Positions 21,418-32,614 of a stretch of 64,000 nt of DNA are shown here, piece after piece. The position numbers were made by a program, and so were the translations under genes. Positions within the stretch are counted from its first letter, which is position 1; each line of letters starts with the position of its first letter. A model generated the notes under the pieces. It made no database searches. It had not been told where the DNA came from and worked only from the letters and a program-made list of their open reading frames with translations. The stretch spans positions 56,325,205 through 56,389,204 of the forward strand of contig NC_073745.1 of assembly GCF_029784135.1 (NCBI RefSeq). Direction: 5' to 3'. The DNA comes from Toxorhynchites rutilus septentrionalis. Taxonomy: Eukaryota > Arthropoda > Insecta > Diptera > Culicidae.

Positions 21418-22984
21418 CAAGAGAGATAATCATTGCAAGGAGGGGCCATGTTTGCATCAATTGCTGTAAAATTGTCTTTAATACTGGAAGCATTGAGATG
21501 ACAAGGGTTCTGATGGAGTCGGAAACATTAAAACACTTGAAGATTTGATCCAAAAGGTCAGACAACTTTATAAATCCCGATTGGGAAGTTGAGCTGGACG
21601 GAAAAACAGGGACAGTTGGGGTTTTTGATGTCCCCTGGAGTGCTGGGTCGTTCGAAGGTGAACTATTCCCACGGAAGCCAGGAGGAACCTGATTTTGCTT
21701 GTCCGCTGCACTCGATTTTTTAGGCAAGCTAACTGGGGGTATCACCGGGGGGACTTGTTCTTGAACTTTGGGAGTGGTCACATTTTTGCGCCGGGGATTC
21801 CCTTTGAAAATAAACGGTGTGCCCCCGCTAGCTGTGTCCGCTTCCATTTCATCAACTGGCAACGTGGAAAAGCTATTGTGTGTTGAGATTGGTTGTTGTT
21901 GTTGTTGGGCCAGTGGAGAAGCGCCCTTTAAAATTTCCGCAAAAGTGCGTTTCGAGCGTTCCTTTAAAGAGCGCTTCTGTTTCTCCCAGCGACTCTTGTA
22001 AGTTTCACAAGCTGAGAGCGCGTGTGGGGATCCTCCGCAATATGGACACTTATGCTCAGTCGCACTGCAGGATTTCCCCTCATGTTGCTCTCCGCAAGTG
22101 GCACAGCGCTCCTTGTTGGCACAATAATCTGAAGTGTGACCAACTGACTTGCATTTGTTGCAAGTCATGGGCTTTGGCACGAAGAGTCGCACAGGTAGTC
22201 TCAATTTGTCCACCATAACGTAGTCAGGGAGGGCGGCACCAGCAAAGGTGACTCGAAACGAGTCTGACGGCGTAAATTTAGTTTGGTCCCCATCAAGGGA
22301 GAGTTTCCCGAGTTGGCGACAGTCCAAGATCTTTACTTCCATTGAGGGAAGCTTCTTGAACTTGCCTTTTCCTTCTTTTTTTATTTGTTCGCTCGTCAGA
22401 CCCGTTTCAGTTATCACCCCCTCAATTTCTACGTTATGGGAGGGTATAAATGTTCTATATTCGAGAGTGAAGTGTTGGTCAGCAACAATCTCGTTTGCGT
22501 GTTTCCGTTCATTCACGACAACCCGCAATTTGTTCGGTCTAACCCTGCGAATTTCAGATACAGAAGTGTATCTGGCCAGATCTTTCATGATCTGAATCAC
22601 GTTAAGGCTTTTTCCTTTTGGTTTTGGCCGGAGGAAAACAACCCACGGGCCAGTTCCAGGTGCATCTTCTGGATAAACTCTGACACGTGGAGCGGAAACA
22701 ACAGAGGGAGAAGACGAGGACGAGGACGAGGACGAGGATTGGGTTGGATCTGAAACATCAGAAGGGTGAAGCGAAATCGATGATGGGAGAGGGGGAGTGG
22801 AAGTAACAGTCGGTTCAGAAGGGAGGCTTGCTATTTTCTTAGAGGGGGGCTTGGAAGGATGAGCAGATTCGTCCCCAGAAGAATTATCTTCTTTTTGAGG
22901 GACTCGTTTATGTTTTTTCCCAGATCTTAAATGGGATTCATTATCGGAGATCTCCATCTCTGGAGATCCTCCACTATCCTCCAT
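21410..22984 (-). CDS. LINE 2 ORF1, gag-like zinc-knuckle protein
   Basis: The intact 524-residue product begins MEDSGGSPEM. The N-terminus is basic/acidic, with a poly-serine run from a GAG/GAC repeat at 22714-22738. An RNA-binding region starts 'GPWVVFLRPKPKGKSLN'. Three zinc knuckles follow: 'CNKCKSVGHTSDYC', 'CATCGEQHEGKSC' and 'CPYCGGSPHALSAC'. A glutamine/proline-rich linker and a hydrophobic C-terminus ('IRTLVISMLPVLKTIL') complete it. The layout matches ORF1 of LINE 1 in every domain. It is the RNA-coating protein of the element. Confidence 0.85.
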   Translation of the reverse strand: MEDSGGSPEMEISDNESHLRSGKKHKRVPQKEDNSSGDESAHPSKPPSKKIASLPSEPTVTSTPPLPSSISLHPSDVSDPTQSSSSSSSSSSPSVVSAPRVRVYPEDAPGTGPWVVFLRPKPKGKSLNVIQIMKDLARYTSVSEIRRVRPNKLRVVVNERKHANEIVADQHFTLEYRTFIPSHNVEIEGVITETGLTSEQIKKEGKGKFKKLPSMEVKILDCRQLGKLSLDGDQTKFTPSDSFRVTFAGAALPDYVMVDKLRLPVRLFVPKPMTCNKCKSVGHTSDYCANKERCATCGEQHEGKSCSATEHKCPYCGGSPHALSACETYKSRWEKQKRSLKERSKRTFAEILKGASPLAQQQQQPISTHNSFSTLPVDEMEADTASGGTPFIFKGNPRRKNVTTPKVQEQVPPVIPPVSLPKKSSAADKQNQVPPGFRGNSSPSNDPALQGTSKTPTVPVFPSSSTSQSGFIKLSDLLDQIFKCFNVSDSIRTLVISMLPVLKTILQQLMQTWPLLAMIISLDV

Positions 22985-23486
22985 CTTACAAAAATTTCTG
23001 TCTTATTTCTAATATATTATTGATTTTAACAATAATCTCGAAAAAAAAATTACAAAACAAAAATAAATTATGATAATAATATTAAACAATGAACAAATGA
23101 GTTGAATAATAATATTAATATTAAATATGTGTACCTTAAAATAAAAGTTGTTCCGATACTGCGCTCTACTGCCCTAACCAGGGAGAGACAGATGCTACAC
23201 GCTATGGATCAATACAATAGCGCAAGAATAGCTCACACGGTCACGTGATGATAATTCCCGTTAACGACAGCCACACGATGGCGATCCCGTTATGCCGATG
23301 TTCAACAGCCGCCAAGGGCTGCAAGCTGCAAGAGCGCTGCTTCCTTTGTTTCACTTCACAAAAGGTCAATTCGAAAGCGGACAGCAATGACCTTCACTCG
23401 TACACTATACCAATCGCACAATAGTAAAAGTGGCAACGCACAATAACGACACTGAACTTTACTCGTCAAGAGTTGGATAGCGAATG
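22985..23486 (-). other. LINE 2 5' UTR / internal promoter region
   Basis: About 500 bp precede ORF1 on the - strand, with no ORF. The element end at 23486 is fixed by the target duplication. I-type LINEs carry an internal promoter at this end (family knowledge). A 'tcagt' initiator-like word lies some 33 bp inside the end, but no further element can be shown. Confidence 0.5.
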
Positions 23487-23960
23487 ACGGTAAATCAGTT
23501 GATCGATTTAATTTTTTCATTGATAATATTTATATTTAGCTTATAGCACATTATACTGATAATTGTTGATTTTGAAGGTTATATGAAACTACGTCTGTTA
23601 TGCGTACACACACTGATTTTTCGGAAACGTTTTTTCCAAAATTGCTCAAATGTTTTCGAACAAAAAATGTTTGTTCGCATGTTGAGCATACATTATGTAG
23701 AATGCGTAACAGCGAAAAAGTCGATTTTGTTCATTTTGTCGTTTACGTCTCCTATACAAACATGGGCAGTATACTTAATTCTAGGCTAGGAATTTAATAT
23801 AGTTTCCAATGATTAAAATTCAAATAGAGGCATGAAGTTGTCCAAATTTGCTGAATAGCTCAATATGTTCTGGCATTTATAAAAGTGAACGACTAAGTCG
23901 ACACAATTTTGAACTGCAGAATATCACCTTCAATTTCTTTTCAATTATTTTCACTTCCAG

Positions 23961-26009
23961 CCGCCGAATCTCTAGTCAGCGCAATTCGCGAAGTAAAATG
24001 CTGCTCATCGTTGCTGAGCTTCGTTCCGATCCTTCAATGGCTTCCAAAATACTCGCTGAAGCACGACCTGATGAGCGACGTAACTGCCGGTATAACCTGC
24101 GCTGTAATGCAAATCCCCCAGGGAATGGCATACGGACTGTTGGCCGGTGTGGAGGCCAAAGTTGGCCTCTATATGGCGTTCTTCCACTGCCTCGTGTACG
24201 CCGTGTTCGGAACGTCACGACACATTTCGATGGGAACGTTCGCTGTGGTTAGCTTGATGACGGCGAAGGTCGTCGCGACGTATTCGTCGCCCCCTGTGGA
24301 ACTTGTAGGTTACTTCAGGCAGTGAAATGATTTGATGTTCATTATTTGATTAATGCTTACAGATCAATGGAACCGATCCTAGCTCCAGTGGAATCGACCC
24401 CACCGTACCACACTACACTGCAATACAGGTAGCCACTGCTCTTTCGTTCGTTGTGGGATGCTATCATGTAAGTGTGCCTTCTTGATGGTGAATATTTTGC
24501 CCACTTATGAAGCTCTTTTCAGATTGTGATGAGCGTTATCCGCTTGGGAACGCTTTCATCTCTCCTCAGCGAACCACTGGTTAGCGGGTTCACGACAGCA
24601 GCTGCTGTCCACGTGCTTGTCAGCCAGATGAAGGACCTGCTTGGGATCTCAATTCCCCGCTACAAAGGCGCCTTCAAAAACATCTATTCTCTGCGAGACA
24701 TATTCGAAGGGATTCCCAACAGCAACCTCACCGCCGTCTACACTTCAGTTATTGTGATTCTTTTTATGATATTCATGAACGAGTACTTGAAACCCTGGTC
24801 ATCGACAAAGTGCAAATTTCCGATTCCGGCCGAGCTGATGGTAGTCGTGGGGGGAACGCTGGCCTCCTACCTCATCGGATTGGGTCCCAACTTCGGTGTA
24901 AAGCTCGTCGGGGAGATCCCCGTGGGGTGAGTTGATAATCGAAGACAATCTTGGCGTATGTATTCTAATCCAGTTTCAATTGCAGTTTGCCACCGCCTCA
25001 ATGGCCAACAATCGCCCTCCTTCGACTCGTTGCGGTGGATGCCATCGCCATCACAATCGTCAGTTACTCAATCGTGATGTCCATGGGACTCATTTTCGCG
25101 CAGAAGGAAGGCTACGATGTTCGTCCAAACCAGGAACTGATTGCGATGGGTGCCACCAACATCTTCGGGTCGTTCTTCTCGTGCATTCCGACGGCCTGTT
25201 CACTTTCCCGGTCGTTGATTCAACACCAGACCGGTGGTAAGACCCAGATAACGGGGGTGATTTCCTCGATGCTTATATTAGTAGTGTTGTTGTGGGTGGG
25301 ACCATACTTCGAAACGCTTCCTCGATGCGTGCTGGCATCAATCATTTTCGTAGCGCTGAAAGGCATGCTGTGGCAGGTGCTGCACATCAAAAAGTTCCAC
25401 CGCGAAGGCACCCTCGAATTGTTCGTATGGTTGGTGACGTTCCTTAGCGTAACGATCATCGACATCGACATTGGTCTACTGGTCGGTGTTGTGTTCTCTT
25501 TACTAGTTTTGTACATTAAGGGTTGGAAGTCATACTACAGCTTACTGGGAACGGTCCCCGAAACGGCGATATACGTCGATATCGGAAGCCACCAGCGCGC
25601 CGAGGAACTCCCCCACATCAAAATCTTCAAGTACTTTGGAGCGATCAATTTCGCCAGCCGTTCCGGCTTCAAGAAGGCACTCACGAAAGAGGTCGGCGTC
25701 TGTCAGAAGCTTGTCCACCGGGCATCGAAATACGATTCCGCAGGGGAAGGAGCGGGGTTGCACATCATCAAGACGGTGATCATTGATCTGTCCAGTGTTC
25801 CCCACATTGACACTGCCGCCTGTAAAACGTTCAGCGAAATCAAGAAGGAGATGAGCCGGGTTGGCGTCAACACGTTGATCGCGAATCCGGCGGATTGTGT
25901 GTATGACAAGCTGCTGCATGCAGAATCAATCGGGGAGGGAGGTTTTCATATATTCCCCACGACGCACGATGCCGTGCTGTACGCTCAGGGTTCGATGACG
26001 AGTGTCTGA
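23961..26009 (+). CDS. SLC26 sulfate/anion transporter (prestin-like), exons 3-6
   Basis: The exons are 23961-24304, 24363-24467, 24523-24926 and 24986-26009 (TGA 26007-26009); the donors gtaggt, gtaagt and gtgagt and the acceptors all fit. Joined to exons 1-2 this gives 673 residues, normal for the family. SLC26 proteins exchange or conduct anions (sulfate, chloride, bicarbonate, oxalate) across membranes. The family signature is visible as 'MQIPQGMAYGLLAGV' and 'AKVGLYMAFF' near residues 90-120. About a dozen hydrophobic segments follow, e.g. 'TAVYTSVIVILFMIF' and 'LLVGVVFSLLVLYI'. A C-terminal STAS domain (about 530-668) starts near 'FKYFGAINFASRSGF' and has 'VIIDLSSVPHIDTAACKTF'. No lesion is seen. 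The specific substrate cannot be told from sequence. Confidence 0.92.
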
Positions 26010-26459
26010 GAAGGAGAATACCGATCGATCGATCAATGATGTGCCAAAGAATGATGAACTTACTTACACAGTATCAGGTACCTGTGCGACGCAGCACAGG
26101 AAACATGTGCCTTTTCTTATAGGATAAGAAATGGATAACAATAGCTCATCAGAGAAGTTGATTTTTTATAGTTTAGTACTTAAGAGAACCAAAAGTGAAT
26201 CTGAAAACAACAACTTAAAAAGTGTTCAGTCAGAAAGACAAGAACAATTATTAATATTACGTTGCAGCTGTAAATCTCCCCAGCAGAATCTTGAGCATGA
26301 ACATGTTTTGTTAGGAAAATCCTTTTTAGGATAGTTAGAAAAATAATCATATTTATGTTTGAATACGTATGAATTATAGTGTTACTGATACTGCTGAAGA
26401 ATGGTGAGGCCACTAGTGATCTAGGAATGAAACTTATCTAGAAGAGAATCCGCGATTCG

Positions 26460-26536
<77 letters not shown>

Positions 26537-26640
26537 CTATGTGTCAGAATAGAAACAGAAGAAGAGTACGTTTTCCATAATAGATAGCATGATAGTATTT
26601 ATTTCATCCGATTTGCCATTGTAATGTAAATAAAAACCTC
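26010..26640 (+). other. SLC26 3' UTR candidate
   Basis: No ORF of note follows the stop. An AATAAA signal lies at 26629-26634, after a TA microsatellite. If it is used, the 3' UTR is about 640 nt. No transcript evidence is available. Confidence 0.35.
26463..26536. repeat. (TA)n microsatellite
   Basis: About 37 perfect TA repeats lie in the probable 3' UTR or just beyond the SLC26 gene. Likely polymorphic in length. Confidence 0.95.
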
Positions 26641-27059
26641 ACTAAAAAAGAATTCATGTAGAAGAAATCCTCTCGATCGGAGAGAGTAGCAGTAACGGTG
26701 AACCAGGGGTGGCATTCCGCATTTCGAAACGAGTGATTTTTGTTCGTTTCGACCGCTTTTGCCTTTATGTATCTCAAGTTTTGAGATTGTGATATTTTTT
26801 GAAAACTACTCACTCATACCAATGTTCACTTTGAGCAGTTCATTCGTATTTAGAAGACTAGAAAAATCATATCAGCTTAGCTTATTCTCTAGTCAAATTT
26901 TTCCCTTGCGTGCTTTAACTGAAACAAAATGATCCACAATTATTTCTAAATCAATTGCTATATCTAAATCAAGCGAATGTCGATCGAATGAATTGCCTAG
27001 CCATTGAGTCGGGCTTGGTTAATTTTAGATCGTAGATAATTTTCAATAAATTTAAGCTT

Positions 27060-27345
27060 GCTAAAAATGCGTTTGCACAATGCCTGTAACTGAAAACGTC
27101 AGTAAAATTCGTTGCGCCGTCTCGATGTTAAAATAGAAGAGAGAGAATATCTGAGAATAAAGTTCAAGGTGAATCTCTTTCCCTGGAGCCACCGCTTGAG
27201 GTTTGGGAACACATAATAGCCGCTGGGGGCCAAGTCTGAGAATGTGGTGGGGAAGCAACCTATTGGAATCGTAATTGGTACAACTTGGCCATCGCTTTAA
27301 AAGACATATGCGACGGTGCATTGTCGTGATGGTACAGAGTGAATG
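27060..27345 (-). pseudogene. Mariner transposase relic
   Basis: Read on the - strand, the fragment has 'HHDNAPSHMSFKAMAKL' (second catalytic aspartate block, HDNAP) and, after a frameshift, 'SDLAPSGYYVFPNLKRWLQG' (the SPDLAPSDY block of mariner). It continues to 'KRFTLNFILR'. Only the C-terminal third of the transposase is left, with stops and frameshifts. No inverted termini were found. Confidence 0.7.
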
Positions 27346-27588
27346 AGTGCGAGTGAGTTAGCATAACACAACGAGCGGATATCATTTATGCATAATGCTG
27401 ATTTCACACTCATAAACACACAGCTCGATACAAGGAGAGGAAGTCCTCTGTATCGAGGTTTGCTACGACAAAGAAGAGTAGCATACGAGAATTTTTGTGC
27501 TAGTGCGGATATGGAAGAGTATCCAGAATTTTGGAATATAGATATACACTGCATTTATTTAAATAAACGTATATTTAAAAATTTTGAT

Positions 27589-27692
27589 GCATTCTAAAAT
27601 AATATCCGAAATGATAAACAAATGGATTGAATAATAGAATTCCGTAGTTCTACGTCGAAAACTGCGGTAGTGTCCTAGATACAACCCATTAT
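27589..27692 (+). repeat. Terminal segment of palindrome-ended repeat
   Basis: It contains 'cgtagttctacgtcg' near 27644-27658 with the same flanks as 2160-2265 and 45090-45190. It ends with 'gatacaaccc' and abuts the Tc1 relic at about 27695. Confidence 0.5.
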
Positions 27693-27694
27693 AC

Positions 27695-28439
27695 TTTTTT
27701 CTTCACTGAAGATAACCTATACATTGAAGAACCTTTCGTTATGGTATATAGCAAAATGTATTCTTTTGGAAACATTCTTTATCATCACATACCATGTCCC
27801 ACTGTCGATTCATGTGAACTTTGGCAAAACTCAGACCTTTTCCGATGTGAGATGGTGTAAGATGAGGAGCTTTAACCTTTTAAGCCCTCTTTGTGTGAGG
27901 ATTTTTTAGCAAAACATGACGAATTGTCACCCGAGTAACATTTAAATTGAAATATCACTTTATTTGCATAAGCGATTTTGAGGTATTCGAAGCTTTTTTA
28001 GCTATTTCCCGCTTATCCCGATAAGAGAGCCTCGATTTACGTTGAGCTCTCTCCTTCTTACCGTATCCTTGAGGATTCACCAAATAATTAAGCACTACTT
28101 GCACTAGTTGATCGTCCAATCCGACGAGAAATTTCTTTTACTAACATTTTCATGGCGAAATGCATTGATTCGTCTTTCTTCTCTCTCCGTGAGCACTTTT
28201 CCCTTTGGAATTTTCCAGATTTATGAAAAATAACTAAAACAACGGAAAATATAACTGGTCTTATAGAAACTTGACACTTGAAAAATACAAAAACATTCGT
28301 TTACGCTCAGCATATGAAAATCATGCAATGTATGGTAGTCACCAATACCTACACATTCTAGTAAATTGAAACATTGTTTGTTTACAATGACACAAAGCAG
28401 CAGGATCATCACCTGGTCTCATAGAAGTTGGACAGAGTG
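27695..28439 (-). mobile_element. Tc1-like relic, 3'-truncated, same family as 16245
   Basis: Its start is the terminus at 28439 (CAGAGTG then TA), the inverse of 16245. Reading the - strand downward it matches 16245 to about 16975, including the 'HIERRLSFAKVHMN' region near 27820 and the 'RKSRLSYRDKREIAKKA' region near 28000. It breaks off at 27695. Only the N-terminal half of the transposase is represented, with stops. Confidence 0.65.
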
Positions 28440-28962
28440 TAGTATTGATGCACGAATTTTTAAACGTGTTTTTCTCGGAACCATGTTTTTTCAGTTGGTG
28501 GTATCGATATCTCAGGATCTACTCGACCGGTTTGGCTTAAAATGGATTATCTAACGCGTTACATAGCCGTTTTTCGATGCCTTTTTTTATATTCTTGATG
28601 ACCTTTTAAACACCGATTTTTCTTGAAAAATAACTCACTTTTAACAAAAATGGCCGCCATTTTGGCATTTTTTCGAATTTTCAAAAACCCCTATATGACG
28701 CTTCAGGTTTTAAACAATAATCATTGGAATTCGTTCTACGACACCCCGTTTCTTCAGACATGATTTTCGTACAGCATCTGTGTATCCAGCTTTCAACAGC
28801 GTAATAATCATTATTCGTGCACTCAAAAAATGGAAAATAAATCTTCAAATATACCTTAAACAATAATCAAAATGCTCGAATACTTCGCTTTATTTCTAAC
28901 ATTAAAAAAAAAAATCATGAAAAATTTAATTATTTTTCGACCTTCCAGATTGAAGCCCTTTA

Positions 28963-29195
28963 CACTCCTATACTCTGAGAAATGAATGAATTATTGATTT
29001 CTGGTCTGTCAGACCGAGAAATCAATAATTCATTCATTTCTCAGAAAATATCAACACTACGACATTGCGATTCTCTTCAGCTTCGTTATTCGTCGTTCGT
29101 CATCGTTAAGCGTATCGCATGTGTTGGTACAAAGGGGACGTGTGCTACTTTTTTAACACTTTCGGTCTGACACACCGACGCGAGTATAGGAGTCA
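28963..29195. mobile_element. Small MITE-like element with 70-nt perfect hairpin
   Basis: Inverted ends ACTCCTATACTC (28963-28974) and GAGTATAGGAGT (29184-29195) enclose a 28-bp perfect inverted repeat: 28975-29002 pairs with 29017-29044. The 14-nt loop region GGTCTGTCAGACCG is itself palindromic. A segment like 'cggtctgtgacaccgtgcgc' recurs at 30178-30198, so there may be a family. The apparent ORF here is an artefact of the palindrome. Confidence 0.6.
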
Positions 29196-31455
29196 CTTTT
29201 TTGGACAAGTGCCTTTTTTCATATTCTAGAATATTAATCAATGAAATATATAAATTAATGTTAGTGACGTGGAATATTTATAGAATATAATGCATAAGAC
29301 CATTACCAGACTATTCTTATTTGATTTCAGTCCCTTTTGTGATTAGATTGAACGGATCCATATATTAACTATTCGTCGATATATTCGTCGTTAGATTCAT
29401 ACATTCAAAAGCAAAATATAGATGTTTGACTTTCGTATAGTTATTCGCTAAATATAATGGTCATACATATACACACTTGAGAAAAAAATTCACTTGTGGA
29501 AGAATTGTAAACAGTAAACTATAAACTAATCGGTAACTTATGGTAATTTTTTATAATTACAGTTTCGGGGATATTTTTTTTATAATGAATATAGACAAGA
29601 AAACAAGATAAAGAAAAAGAAGTTACTAGAAATCCTTTTATATCATCTTTTTATGCCCTATCTAAAAAAAGGTATTAATTCTTAGTTTACCAAGAATACA
29701 GAGACAAAGAATATTAGAAATATGTAAACTTTATATTCCAAAACCTTTATCATCTGTTAGTTATACATTCTTCTCTTCGATAAAAGACCCGAAAACAGGC
29801 AACAATTGCATGAAATGTAAAAAATATGTTTGTTTCGAGCATGCAGTTATACTATGTTCTGATTCTTACTCCAATGAAACCACAATCGATTAATACGTTC
29901 TTATGTTATTTTATAGTTCTTTATACTTTCATGAATTATATTCAGTTGCATACTTTTAATTAATAACAATAAAAGATTCGAAACTCGATATTTGTGTTGG
30001 AGTATCAAAAATTACTCTATTTTGAGGAGGCTGAATTAGATGACTATTAAAACATAATAAAGACGAAGAAAACATATGTTTTGGAGTTTTTTCATTCAAT
30101 CATACCCTCTTCTTCAAATAAATGCCAATAAAGCCTGAAAAATACACAATGGCAACATTACAGAGAAGTTCAATTTTCGGTCTGTGACACCGTGCGCGAG
30201 TATACGTGTTATGATTTTGCACGCGAGAACAGGAGTGTTAAGCAATAAACCAAGGCGCGTAGAAGTATATCCTAAGGTGATCCAACTTGCTAAAACCACT
30301 CTTCAGCCATCTTGGAAGGCTACTGTGTTTCGTTTGTAAACAAAACACAATACGCTTGTGCCCAAGCTCGCTCGTGATCAGTCTGTCTCTTTCACACTTC
30401 AAGGAAAAAATTCCCCTTCTGCTTTCTTCCGTACTGTTTTCATATACCACTCCCCTAACCAACTTAGTGACGAAACGGCCTCACCTAGTACCATAGACCC
30501 GTCTTACAATTAACAATAACTGTAAAACAACGCAATTGGGTGTTTTAGTTTTGCGAGAATCAAAGTGAGGTTATTGATTTCTTGTACGGACAGAAGCAAC
30601 TACTAATGATCAGTGTTGGAAAAAATCATCTTCACTATGCTCAAATGCATAGATTTTCAGGCTAGGTTGTATCGAAAACCTAGACATATTACAAACTAAA
30701 ATTAAGATGACAGATCCAGGCAACTAGTGAATATGAGCAAATGAACTTTTGTTCTTCAATATGTTTTGAAGTTTATTTTCCACCCAGTGTCATTTTCATT
30801 TTGATTATTGAGGACGTCAGAATTGAATTTCATTTCAGCCAAATGAAAATAAGCTGTTGTTTACTTCTAACCTGAGACTGCAGTGTGCGGTTGGTTTTTA
30901 TTTAGTTCGGACTTTTATTGTACTTATGTCCTTCCCAATCAACGCAGGCAAAATTATGATATGTTATCCAGTTGGTCATCTAGTCTAGAAGTAAACGTTT
31001 ATCAATTGCAATACAGCGCAAATGCCTTGACGGTAGCTACAACCACTCGTTGTATCCATTCTGCACATGTCGTTGCTACCGTCTCGCCAAATAAAATTTA
31101 TTTTTAAACTCAAATTCTTGTCAGAACGAATATCGTTTCGAATGTGATGATTATCAATTTGTTGCTTTTGATATTCAAAGTATCAATAACAGCGAAGTTA
31201 TGAACCCCACTCAATATCGCATTCATTCATTATAGGAAATTTGTTCATGCATCAGCAATATGAACGAAATGAACTCCTTTGTTATTGTCTTCAATGAGGG
31301 CAGTGTGATTCAAGCTGAAAAAAAGTCATTTACACTGAAATAAAATCATATTCGTTACTCGTGAATATTTGTTGATATTCTATAACACTGCAAATGATTA
31401 ATGTTTTTTTACTCAATTGAAAGATGAAATAAAATACGGGGGAAAAATTTGCAAT
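29196..31455. other. AT-rich non-coding stretch
   Basis: No protein or RNA gene is recognisable. Around 30175-30240 there is a piece related to the MITE at 28963 ('ggtctgtgacaccgtgcgcgag'). The remainder has stops in all frames and no repeats that I can match in the window. Confidence 0.3.
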
Positions 31456-31471
31456 AGAAAATTCTTGGATT

Positions 31472-31618
31472 AGTGGAGGCGATCTAGCGTAGTGGTAACA
31501 TCCATTCCTCTCTAGCTAAAGGTCACGAGTTCAATTCTCACTTCCGACATTCTTCCAAAAAATGGGAGTAATGTGACGAACCAGCCAAAAAAGTTGAAAG
31601 TCACTATAATACAGATCA
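31472..31618 (+). mobile_element. tRNA-derived SINE with 16-bp TSD
   Basis: The 147-bp element is flanked by exact direct repeats AGAAAATTCTTGGATT (31456-31471 and 31619-31634). The head has pol III box A-like 'tagcgtagtggtaac' and box B-like 'ggtcacgagttcaattc', and the tail runs 'gtcactataatacagatca'. It looks like a tRNA gene at first sight, but the target duplication and the unrelated 3' part show a SINE. Confidence 0.85.
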
Positions 31619-31639
31619 AGAAAATTCTTGGATTTTGGC

Positions 31640-32614
31640 GCCACAAAAAGTCAGCATACAATGAGAACTCCACGTGAATCGAAGCTCACTGACCGAGATA
31701 AACGGGAAATAGTTAGAACAGCCTCGAATACCTTAAACTCGCTCATGCAAATAAATCAATATTTAAATTTAAATGTTTACCGGGAGACAATTCGTTTTGG
31801 TAAAAAGACAAACGTTTTGGTAAAAAATCTATACATAAAGAGAGCTAAAAAGGTTAAAACTCCTAATCTTGCACCATCACACATCGAAAGACGTCTGAGT
31901 TTTGCCAAAACTCACATGGACCAACAGAGGGACATGGTATGTTATGACAAAGAATGTTTTCAAAAGAATACATTTTGCTATATACCATAACGACAATATC
32001 TTAAATGAAAGATGGTATTGTTTTACTTTTCACTTAGCTAATTTTTCTTCAGAAACGAAAAAAGTTCAATTTGGATGGTACAGGAACAGTATTTTTCAAC
32101 CAGTAACTATGGTGGAGGCTCGTACATGGTTTGGGCGGGATTCTGTGCGACCGGGAAACTCAATATAGCTTCCACATTCTTCAAAATGGATAGCAAGGAT
32201 TACATACATGTTCTGTAATCCTCTCTCCTACCGTTTTTGCCTAGCTATGGTTGCAAAAAAAAAACACAATTTCAGTCAGCATAAAAACTAAGCAATGGGT
32301 TAAGGGTCAAAAACTTGACTTATTGGACTGGCCGGCTCGCTCTCCAGACTTGAATCCTTTGGAAAATATTTGGAGGATCCTAGTATGCAGGATCTACGCT
32401 AAGGGAAAGCAGTACACCACGGTTGCTGAACTCAAGGTCGCAATTTCTGAGACATAGAAAATATCGAGAAATGCGACTCTTTTGAACGATATTGACGTTA
32501 CATATACTTTATCCTAACCGTTCAAAAATATATGAAAATATCTTGTTGAAATTCCGAATATTTGTTTCAAAACAAAATATATTCAAGGTGGTCTTATAGA
32601 AGTTGAGCAGAGTG
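31640..32614 (+). mobile_element. Tc1-like transposon relic
   Basis: Transposase pieces on the + strand are 'ESKLTDRDKREIVRTA' (31676), 'APSHIERRLSFAKTHMD' (31872) and 'DWPARSPDLNPLENIW' (32325-32372, the third catalytic block of Tc1), then 'VCRIYAKGKQYTTVAEL'. The right terminus 'gtcttatagaagttgagcag' ends at 32614 next to TA. Frameshifts are present near 31990 and 32050. It belongs to the same family as 16245 and 28439, but its left terminus was not found. Confidence 0.75.

Larger units (their letters stand above)
17396..23486 (-). mobile_element. I-type non-LTR retrotransposon, LINE copy 2 with TSD
   Basis: The 6091-bp element is flanked by the 14-bp direct repeat ACGGTAAATCAGTT (17382-17395 and 23487-23500). 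The 3' end is a T-run at 17396 (A-tail on the - strand) and the 5' UTR is about 22985-23486. ORF1 (22984-21410) and ORF2 (21417-17745) overlap by 8 nt (ATGTCTAA). The full length, clear target duplication and only two lesions in ORF2 imply a fairly recent insertion. It lies antisense to the host SLC26 gene. The 3' UTR is about 17396-17744. Confidence 0.9.
4756..23960 (+). other. 19.2-kb intron of SLC26 gene packed with transposons
   Basis: The donor c|gtgagt at 4756 and the acceptor ttccag|cc ending at 23960 have matching phase. The intron holds a pogo derivative (5065-6100), an I-type LINE (about 6.3-13.05 kb) itself cut by a hAT MITE, a deleted hAT (13316-14494), a Tc1 relic (16245-17395), and a second 6.09-kb LINE in the opposite direction inserted in that Tc1. 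Most of the intron is therefore transposon-derived. Splicing across it is inferred from the exon homology and phase; transcripts were not examined. Confidence 0.75.

Noticed and set aside
26463..26536. Centromere or telomere satellite
   Set aside because: Simple TA microsatellite of ~37 units only.
28982..29170. Small protein ORF of 62 codons
   Set aside because: Created by the perfect hairpin and MITE; no homology recognised.
31472..31550. tRNA gene (GTGG-type head)
   Set aside because: Flanked by an exact 16-bp TSD and continues into a SINE tail.
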